Shown here piece after piece: positions 1 to 4,162 of a DNA stretch of 6,392 nucleotides. How positions within the stretch are numbered: position 1 is the stretch's first letter; the number at the start of each line of letters is the position of its first letter. Source of the DNA: Candidatus Altimarinota bacterium (GTDB lineage Bacteria > Patescibacteriota > Gracilibacteria > JAHISY01); contig JAGLJE010000049.1 in NCBI GenBank assembly GCA_023142645.1, positions 1 through 6,392 on the forward strand, in the 5' to 3' direction. Position numbers and translations under genes: made by a program. The notes under the pieces are model-generated. The model was not told the DNA's origin. It saw only the letters and a list, made by a program, of their open reading frames with translations, and searched no databases.

Positions 1-1358
1 AGATTCTGTTCTTCGACTCGCGAATCAATTTTCAGCTGCGGAACGAGCTCTATCTTTTCGATTTTTGCGCGTGCGTAATCACTCATTTTTTTTTCGAATG
101 CCGCGCGATTTTTCGATTCGATAGTGAAACCCGCTGCGCTGCGGTGCCCCCCGAATTTTTGCAGTAGGTCGGAGTTGTCTTGTAGTGCCTCAGTGATGTT
201 GAATTCCGGCAACGGGCTGCGACAGCTTCCCACGAATTTTTCATTTGTTCCGCTCATTACGATTGTCGGTCGGTGGTATTTCTCCGCGAGTTGACCGGCA
301 GCTAATCCGATAATTCCCGGATGAAAATTCTCTCCGCCGACAATTAAAATTTTTTCAGCACCGATTTCGTCGAGCCGCGCCTCGACTTCCGCGAGTAATT
401 TTTCAGTGAGCTGCCGTCGCCACAAATTCAATTTTTCCAATCCATCCGCAAATTTCTCCGCTTCTTCGCCGCGGCGGACGAGAGCCTGAAATGCAATTAA
501 CGGAGAGTCTAACCTACCTGCTGCATTCAGTCGTGGCGCGATTCGGAAGCCGATATCGTCGCTCGAAATCTTTGAATTCAAACCAGCATTCGCGAGAATT
601 CTTTGTAATCCGGGATTCTTGATTCTCGGAATTTTTCGCAATCCCTCCGCCACGATTGTCCGATTTTCGCCTGATAATTCGCAAACATCCGCGAGCGTGC
701 CTATCGCGGCGAGTGCGAGAAGCTCATCGGTTAGTTCTTGGTTCTTGGTTATTGGTTCTTGGTTGTTAGTTCTTGGTTTTTGGTTCAATAAAACGGTTGC
801 TAATTTGTAGGCGACTGCGGCTCCGCAAAGATTTTTCTCAGGATATTCGCAATCCGTTTGCCGTGGATTCACGATTGCAAAAGCGTTCGGAAGTTTCTCT
901 GGAGAAATGTGGTGGTCGGTGATGATGACATTGATTCCGAGTGAATTTGCGAGCTCGATTTCCTGCGTGGCGGAAATTCCATTGTCAACGGTGATGATTA
1001 ATTTCACTCCCAATTTTTTCGCTTCATCAATGAATTCACGATTCAAGCCGTAGCCGTGTTTTATTCGATCCGGTAATCGTACCGAAACTTCCGCACCGAG
1101 ACTGGCAAGAGATTTAAATAAAATTACGCTTGCACATATTCCGTCCGCGTCGTAATCGCCGACGATGAGGATTCGTTCACCGCATTTTATTGCGCTTCGA
1201 ATCCGCTCTGCGGCTTTTTCCAAATCTTTCAACTTCTCCGGAGGGTGAAATCCGCACTCCTTGATTCCGCGGATTTTTTTCAAATTTTCAATCAAACCCC
1301 CTCGCGAATTTTTCGATGAGAATATCCATTTTTTTCCGAGAAAAGAAAGGTTACTCAA
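1..1358 (-). CDS. recJ: Single-stranded-DNA-specific exonuclease RecJ, 3' end missing (runs off the left edge)
   Basis: RecJ degrades single-stranded DNA 5' to 3' in recombination and mismatch or base-excision repair; it is a cytoplasmic DHH-superfamily phosphoesterase needing Mn or Mg ions. Translating the minus strand from a TTG at 1358-1356 gives 452 open codons before the window edge. Visible motifs: an N-terminal GKKWIF (about residues 8-13) typical of RecJ, DYDADG (68-73), DNG (125-127), DHH (148-150), GTLADV (220-225), the APRLNAAGRLDSP motif, and GGHRSAAGF of the DHHA1 domain. RecJ is usually about 560-580 aa, so roughly 110 residues lie outside. The TTG start is chosen because an in-frame TAA lies immediately upstream (1361-1359) and there is no in-frame ATG near the N-terminus; the ATG at 1329 is in another frame and stops after 13 codons. 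No convincing Shine-Dalgarno precedes the TTG. Internal TTG codons at about 1295 or 1283 are alternatives, but they would drop the conserved GKKWIF. A repeat-derived loop lies at about residues 192-208. The family call is very safe; the exact start is not. Confidence 0.95.
   Translation of the reverse strand, partial: MSNLSFLGKKWIFSSKNSRGGLIENLKKIRGIKECGFHPPEKLKDLEKAAERIRSAIKCGERILIVGDYDADGICASVILFKSLASLGAEVSVRLPDRIKHGYGLNREFIDEAKKLGVKLIITVDNGISATQEIELANSLGINVIITDHHISPEKLPNAFAIVNPRQTDCEYPEKNLCGAAVAYKLATVLLNQKPRTNNQEPITKNQELTDELLALAAIGTLADVCELSGENRTIVAEGLRKIPRIKNPGLQRILANAGLNSKISSDDIGFRIAPRLNAAGRLDSPLIAFQALVRRGEEAEKFADGLEKLNLWRRQLTEKLLAEVEARLDEIGAEKILIVGGENFHPGIIGLAAGQLAEKYHRPTIVMSGTNEKFVGSCRSPLPEFNITEALQDNSDLLQKFGGHRSAAGFTIESKNRAAFEKKMSDYARAKIEKIELVPQLKIDSRVEEQN
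735..783. repeat. Seven-copy heptamer array (TTNTTGG) inside recJ
   Basis: Seven head-to-tail 7-nt units fit TTNTTGG, most often TTCTTGG (on the coding strand CCAAGAA). The unit at 763-769 is a degenerate TTGTTAG. Partial units flank the array on both sides (731-734 and 784-786). Because 3 units make 21 nt, the recJ product shows a 7-residue period: NQKPRTN, NQEPITK, NQEL. The array is in frame and the reading frame stays open on both sides. Confidence 0.85.
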
Positions 1359-1394
1359 TTAACAATTATTAAATGTGCAATGTACAATGAATTT

Positions 1395-1400
1395 ATTTTA
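1395..1400 (-). promoter_or_regulatory. Possible -10 element for recJ (TAAAAT)
   Basis: The minus strand reads GCTAAAAT here, 37 nt upstream of the TTG start. The same octamer occurs upstream of lysS and of the adaptor gene. No good -35 hexamer lies at 16-18 nt (sequence around 1418-1423 is a poor match), so this is a weak call. The rest of 1359-1482 holds only A/T-rich sequence, two imperfect TGTRCAA heptamers (1374-1387), and a GATAAT-like hexamer (1435-1440) that might serve the plus-strand small ORFs. Confidence 0.25.
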
Positions 1401-1482
1401 GCAAACGGGAAATTCAGCGAGATGTGGAGCGCCAGATAATTTAACCTACCGGAGAAAATGTAAACAGACATTACGACACGGC

Positions 1483-1878
1483 TTGACTTCACTAGAATTT
1501 CAAGGTAAAAGTAAGTTTTTAACCTTACTTAAAATACCAAACTTGCTTTTCCATTTCGACTCGTCCGTTGCGACTGCGAGTTCGCGCGAACAACGATTGA
1601 TTTTTATGGAAAGACTGTTGGACGGCAGCGAATCAATCAGTCTCGAGTTGGAAGAACTTAACCTGTCGGTCAGCGAGTCAAAAAAAGTGTGGGATGAAAC
1701 ATGGGAAAAATATTTAAAAATATTAGAAAATTCAAGTGCCACGTCTGAAGAGAAGGGGTTTGCGAAGAGAGAGGCGAGACTCGCATCAAGAGAATGGTTT
1801 GCTGCACAGTACAAACAAGAACAATTGCGCAAAAAGATAGAAATCATGACTGCTTCTTCATGTTGCCTATTCCGTTGA
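1483..1878 (+). CDS. Small hypothetical protein, first of two tandem paralogues
   Basis: I do not recognise a named family. The open frame from a TTG at 1483 gives 131 aa, rich in Glu, Lys and Ser and predicted by eye to be mostly helical, with no membrane segment or signal peptide. Residues 19-42 (PNLLFHF ... SS.E.RLIFM) match the start of the next ORF: 15 of 25 residues are identical without gaps. Weaker similarity continues through a KKxW-type segment and an EAR/EAK segment, which supports real coding in this frame. In the neighbour the motif begins with ATG, but here the equivalent codon is ATA (1534). Translation must therefore start at the TTG, at another non-AUG codon, or at ATG 1606 (a shorter 91-aa product), or the copy may be decaying. 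No clear ribosome site precedes the TTG. The C-terminus ends in an odd TASSCCLFR. An overlapping minus-strand ORF exists but has no paralogue. Stop is TGA; the next ORF begins 22 nt later. Confidence 0.5.
   Translation: MTSLEFQGKSKFLTLLKIPNLLFHFDSSVATASSREQRLIFMERLLDGSESISLELEELNLSVSESKKVWDETWEKYLKILENSSATSEEKGFAKREARLASREWFAAQYKQEQLRKKIEIMTASSCCLFR
1528..1608 (+). repeat. Direct repeat, copy 1 (5' part of small ORF 1)
   Basis: Positions 1534-1608 align without gaps to 1901-1975 with 57 of 75 identical bases by manual comparison; upstream, the CTTAAA stretch is shared too. The longest shared blocks are CCAAACTT, CTTTTCCATTTC and TTGATTTTTATG. Several differences are synonymous (TTG/TTA, CGA/CGG), as expected of two diverged coding copies. 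Confidence 0.75.
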
Positions 1879-1895
1879 AATTTTATTTTTCACAT

Positions 1896-1975
1896 CTTAA
1901 ATGCCAAACTTACTTTTCCATTTCAATCGTTGCGATACAGCTGTGAGTTCGCACGAATGGCGGTTGATTTTTATG
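1896..1975 (+). repeat. Direct repeat, copy 2 (5' part of small ORF 2)
   Basis: This is the partner of the repeat at 1528-1608. It begins with CTTAA just before the ATG at 1901 and ends at the in-frame internal ATG at 1973. Similarity falls away at nucleotide level after this point, although the proteins stay alignable. Confidence 0.75.
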
Positions 1976-2245
1976 AGAAACGGATTGGAGACAAATAAAT
2001 TTAATCAGCTGGCTGAAGATTTATTAGCCGGAGGTCGGGAAAAAAATCGGAAAAAATGGGAAGCTGCTCAAAAAAAATCGGATGCTATATTGGCAGAATG
2101 TAAGGAATTATTATGCAGAATGAAGAAAAACCCGGACATTACAAAGCAGGAACTATGCACACTGGAGGCTAAAATGAACACTGTGGAGCGAATATTGCGT
2201 GATAAAACAAAGGCTCGATTACGAGCAATTTTCCCAACTTGGTAG
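1901..2245 (+). CDS. Small hypothetical protein, second of two tandem paralogues
   Basis: Function unknown. The 114-aa product starts at ATG with MPNLLFHF, then SSHEWRLIFM, followed by a highly charged, probably coiled or bundled helical body (about residues 38-105) rich in Lys and Glu, ending RAIFPTW. There is no signal peptide, membrane segment or metal-binding motif that I can see; three scattered cysteines occur at 11, 67 and 72 and near 87 a fourth follows ELC. It is a divergent paralogue of the ORF just upstream. No Shine-Dalgarno is visible before the ATG, which sits in a T/A-rich stretch, and the two ORFs are 22 nt apart on the same strand, so co-transcription is likely. It converges on lysS, with 40 nt between the two stop codons and no clear terminator hairpin. 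The conserved pattern between copies argues for a real gene; the role is open. Confidence 0.6.
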   Translation: MPNLLFHFNRCDTAVSSHEWRLIFMRNGLETNKFNQLAEDLLAGGREKNRKKWEAAQKKSDAILAECKELLCRMKKNPDITKQELCTLEAKMNTVERILRDKTKARLRAIFPTW

Positions 2246-2285
2246 AAAAAGAAAATTCTTCGATTGTATATTAAATACTGCCAAC

Positions 2286-3749
2286 TTACTCATTGATTGA
2301 AGGTTTCATCAGCGGAAACAAAATGACATCTTTCAAGTTCTCTGAATTTGTCAGCAGTGCGGCGAGCCGATCGATGCCGATGCCCCAACCTGCCGCCGGC
2401 GGCATTCCGTGAGAGAGTGCTTTTACGAAATCTTCATCATTTTCCATCGCCTCCGCATCGCCACCCTCGCGCGCTTTTTGTTGTTCCGCGAACCGCTGTC
2501 GCTGATCGTCCGCATCCGTCAATTCTGAAAATCCGTTAATCACCTCCCATCCTGCGATTACGAGCTGGAAGCGGTCAACGCGCTTTGGGTTCGAATCGCT
2601 CCGCCGTGAAAGGGGAGAGAGTTCGACCGGATGATTCACGATGAAAGTCGGATGCACGATTTTTTCCCGTAAAACTTTTTTGTAAATCGCGTCGATGAGA
2701 TTTCCGCGACCGAGCTTTTCAAGATTCGGCACATCGATTTTTAGTTCCCGAATTTTTCCGCGAATCTTCGCATCACTCGCTTTTTCCACATCAATTTTCA
2801 CCGCTTTTTTTATTTCCGCGACGAGATCAATTTTTGCGAACGGAGTCTTCAGTGAAATCTTTTTTCCGGCGAATTCGATTTCTTTCTTCCCAAGTAGTTT
2901 CACAATTTCCGCGAACATTTTCTCAGCCAGCTGCATCAAAAATTCAAAATTCTCGTATGCGGCATACAGCTCTAGCATCGTAAAATCCTGTAAATGAGTG
3001 GGGTCGATACCTTCGTTGCGAAAACACCGCGCGAACTCAAAAACTTTTTCAAACCCGCCGACGAGGCAGCGCTTCAAATAAGTTTCCGGCGCGATTCTCA
3101 AAACGCAGTCGAGATCGAGTGCATCGTGATGCGTTCGGAACGGAGTGGCAACTGCGCCACTCGGTTTCGTTTGCAGCACAGGAGTTTCCACTTCGATGAA
3201 TCCTTCCGCTTCGAAAAAATTGCGAATCGTTTTCACGAGATTCGAGCGAAACAAAAATCGTTCGCGTGTCTCGCGATTCGTCGCGAGATCGAGATGTCGC
3301 TCGCGATATTTTTTTTCAACATCCGCGAGTCCGTGAAATTTCTCCGGTAGTGGGGCAAGCGTTTTTGTGAGTAGTTTTAATTTCTCAACTAAAAGGCTCG
3401 CTTCGCCGTGTTTCGTCGTGAAAGTTTCACCAGTCGTCCCGACGAAGTCGCCGAGATCAAGGTGTTTCACCCAAAGCTTAAAATCCTTAGTTTTTTCGTT
3501 TTGCAAAACAATTTGATATTCACCTTCCACTGAGGAGAGCCTCAAAAAAGCGAGTTTTCCCATTACTCGTAAAAAAATAATTCGACCAGCGACCGCTACT
3601 TTTTTCACCCCGTTTTTTAATTTTCGCGCTTCCGCGAGAGAGTGTGATTTTTTGAAAGCATCTGCATACGGTTGTACTCCTGCCTCGCGCAAACTTTTCA
3701 CCCGTTCTCGGCGGGTATTTTCTTCAGCGGTGTTTTTTTGAGAATTCAT
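2286..3749 (-). CDS. lysS: Lysyl-tRNA synthetase, class II
   Basis: This cytoplasmic enzyme activates lysine with ATP and loads it onto tRNA-Lys. The 487-aa product is complete and of normal length for the family (about 490-510). An N-terminal anticodon-binding OB-fold spans roughly 50-130. Class II motif 1 lies at about 180-204 (FIEVETPVL...GAVATPF, then THHDALDLD). Motif 2 lies at about 235-262 (FARCFRNEGI, with catalytic R244 and E246). Motif 3 lies at 454-466 (GWGIGIDRLAALL, with R461), followed by DVILFP. The segment usually reading HNPEFT is HLQDFT, and the late GREIANGFSE segment is AGWEVINGFSE; I take these as lineage variants, not damage. The ATG at 3749 is the natural start; a GGAAG lies about 14 nt upstream, which is far for a ribosome site. 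The last residues (SINE) after the usual LFPLMKP end overlap a sequence resembling the small-ORF repeat. Stop is TAA at 2286-2288. It is transcribed toward the small ORFs and away from the tRNA. Confidence 0.97.
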   Translation of the reverse strand: MNSQKNTAEENTRRERVKSLREAGVQPYADAFKKSHSLAEARKLKNGVKKVAVAGRIIFLRVMGKLAFLRLSSVEGEYQIVLQNEKTKDFKLWVKHLDLGDFVGTTGETFTTKHGEASLLVEKLKLLTKTLAPLPEKFHGLADVEKKYRERHLDLATNRETRERFLFRSNLVKTIRNFFEAEGFIEVETPVLQTKPSGAVATPFRTHHDALDLDCVLRIAPETYLKRCLVGGFEKVFEFARCFRNEGIDPTHLQDFTMLELYAAYENFEFLMQLAEKMFAEIVKLLGKKEIEFAGKKISLKTPFAKIDLVAEIKKAVKIDVEKASDAKIRGKIRELKIDVPNLEKLGRGNLIDAIYKKVLREKIVHPTFIVNHPVELSPLSRRSDSNPKRVDRFQLVIAGWEVINGFSELTDADDQRQRFAEQQKAREGGDAEAMENDEDFVKALSHGMPPAAGWGIGIDRLAALLTNSENLKDVILFPLMKPSINE

Positions 3750-3770
3750 CGAAAAGCTTTTACTTCCGTG

Positions 3771-3776
3771 ATTTTA
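3771..3776 (-). promoter_or_regulatory. Possible -10 element for lysS (TAAAAT)
   Basis: The minus strand reads GCTAAAAT, placing a predicted transcript start near 3764 and leaving a leader of about 15 nt before the ATG at 3749. The hexamer 17 nt upstream (CTTCCT) is not a recognisable -35, so activity would rest on the -10 or on unseen factors. The palindrome AAAAGCTTTT (3752-3761) falls in this short leader. Confidence 0.35.
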
Positions 3777-3825
3777 GCGGAAGGTTGGCGAGGGAGGAAG
3801 TTTAATTTAAAATTCAGTGGCTTTC

Positions 3826-3841
3826 TTATGAGCCTGTAGCT
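3826..3841 (+). repeat. Partial copy of the tRNA 5' end, 70 nt upstream of the tRNA
   Basis: The 16 nt here match 3896-3911 (the last bases before the tRNA plus its first 12) at 14 positions, differing only at 3831 and 3835. Similarity stops after GTAGCT. GCCTGT at 3832-3837 has an inverted partner ACAGGC at 3871-3876. It could be a remnant of a lost neighbouring tRNA or chance. Confidence 0.35.
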
Positions 3842-3857
3842 TTTGCCTTCGTCTCAA

Positions 3858-3885
3858 TTGCGATGGTCGGACAGGCGGTTAAAAT
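3858..3885 (+). promoter_or_regulatory. Probable promoter of the tRNA-Arg gene
   Basis: A TTGCGA at 3858-3863 (4 of 6 to the -35 consensus) is followed after 16 nt by TAAAAT at 3880-3885 (5 of 6 to TATAAT). The predicted start near 3892 leaves an 8-nt leader before the mature tRNA, which is normal. Confidence 0.5.
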
Positions 3886-3899
3886 CATTCCGTTATTAT

Positions 3900-3976
3900 G
3901 CGCCCGTAGCTCAGCTGGATAGAGCGTCAGCTTGCGGAGCTGGAAGTCGCAGGTTCAAATCCTGCCGGGCGCACCA
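3900..3976 (+). tRNA. tRNA-Arg, anticodon GCG
   Basis: It folds as a full cloverleaf of 77 nt: acceptor GCGCCCG (3900-3906) pairs perfectly with CGGGCGC (3966-3972); D stem GCTC/GAGC with loop AGCTGGATA; anticodon stem TCAGC/GCTGG (one G-U pair) with loop TTGCGGA, giving GCG at 3934-3936; a five-base variable loop; T stem GCAGG/CCTGC with loop TTCAAAT. The discriminator is A3973 and CCA is encoded (3974-3976). The A after GG in the D loop and C35 fit arginine identity. It should read CGC and CGU codons. Most bacteria use ACG (inosine) for this box, so a G34 version is notable. It stands alone, divergent from lysS and upstream of the efflux operon. Confidence 0.97.
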
Positions 3977-3979
3977 AGT

Positions 3980-4014
3980 TTGGAAGTTGGACATTGGAAA
4001 GTGGAAAGTGGAAG
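3980..4014. repeat. Five-copy heptamer array (TTGGAAG-like)
   Basis: Five consecutive 7-nt units read TTGGAAG, TTGGACA, TTGGAAA, GTGGAAA, GTGGAAG, followed by a degenerate sixth (AAGGCAG, 4015-4021). It starts 4 nt after the tRNA CCA end. The period and the TTGG core match the array inside recJ, although the last three bases of the unit differ (GAAG-type against TTC-type). Confidence 0.75.
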
Positions 4015-4079
4015 AAGGCAGCGGTTTCTGAGGCGACTCGTGATAGATTTTGAATTCAAGAAAAATATTGGCTGGATTC

Positions 4080-4093
4080 ATCCTGCCGGGCGC
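4080..4093 (+). repeat. Partial copy of the tRNA 3' end (T-arm and acceptor)
   Basis: ATCCTGCCGGGCGC is identical to tRNA positions 3959-3972, the 3' T-arm and the acceptor strand. Partial similarity extends further: GATTC upstream against GTTCAA in the tRNA, and GCAAAAG downstream against ACCAAG. The spacing between copies is 121 nt. Direct repeats of a tRNA 3' end are the usual mark of an integration (att) site, but only about 100 nt lie between and no integrase is present, so a scar or an old tandem tRNA remnant is equally possible. The stretch 4022-4079 holds nothing that I recognise. Confidence 0.55.
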
Positions 4094-4126
4094 GCAAAAG
4101 AGGTTTCTCATAAAGTGGGGTTCTTT

Positions 4127-4155
4127 TTGACATTTCACCAAAAATAGGCTAAAAT
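4127..4155 (+). promoter_or_regulatory. Near-consensus promoter of the efflux operon, likely giving a leaderless mRNA
   Basis: TTGACA (4127-4132, perfect -35) is followed by exactly 17 nt and then TAAAAT (4150-4155, 5 of 6 to the -10 consensus). Transcription would begin about 7 nt on, at 4161-4163, and the ATG is at 4163. There is no room for a ribosome site: the only purine run, AGGG, directly abuts the ATG. Confidence 0.75.
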
Positions 4156-4162
4156 TGCAGGG

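Noticed and set aside
619..810. 63-aa plus-strand ORF ending in a Trp/Leu-rich repeat
   Set aside because: It lies antisense to recJ; the repeated residues are the heptamer array read from the other strand, resembling a membrane helix by accident.
1288..1329. ATG at 1329 (minus) as the recJ start, or a frameshift near the GGGGG run
   Set aside because: That frame stops after 13 codons, while the TTG frame is open throughout and encodes the GKKWIF segment typical of RecJ. No frameshift is needed.
1451..1463. GGAG followed by ATG and immediately TAA (a start-stop unit)
   Set aside because: It is an attractive spacing for an SD plus start, but one codon long and easily due to chance; it is not in frame with small ORF 1.
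1509..1530. Inverted repeat AAGTAAG / CTTACTT with an 8-nt loop
   Set aside because: A 7-bp A/T-rich stem near the start of small ORF 1 is too weak to call a terminator or operator.
1500..1847. 115-aa minus-strand ORF opposite small ORF 1
   Set aside because: The duplicated copy at 1901-2245 preserves only the plus-strand frame, so the plus strand is the likely coding one.
2246..2285. Bidirectional terminator between small ORF 2 and lysS
   Set aside because: I looked for a stem followed by a T-run on either strand and found only a 4-bp stem (GTAT/ATAC).
2348..3350. Several plus-strand ORFs of 63-118 aa
   Set aside because: All lie antisense inside lysS, whose motifs are intact from end to end.
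3911..4141. 76-aa minus-strand ORF ending ARQDLNLRLPAPQADALSS
   Set aside because: This is the well-known spurious peptide obtained by translating a tRNA on the antisense strand; it lies over tRNA-Arg and the heptamer array.
3843..4147. Two plus-strand ORFs reading VAQLDRASACGAGSRRFKSCRAHQ and MRSWKSQVQILPGAPS
   Set aside because: Both are typical sense-strand translations of a tRNA gene, not proteins. The WK-x-E repeats come from the heptamers.
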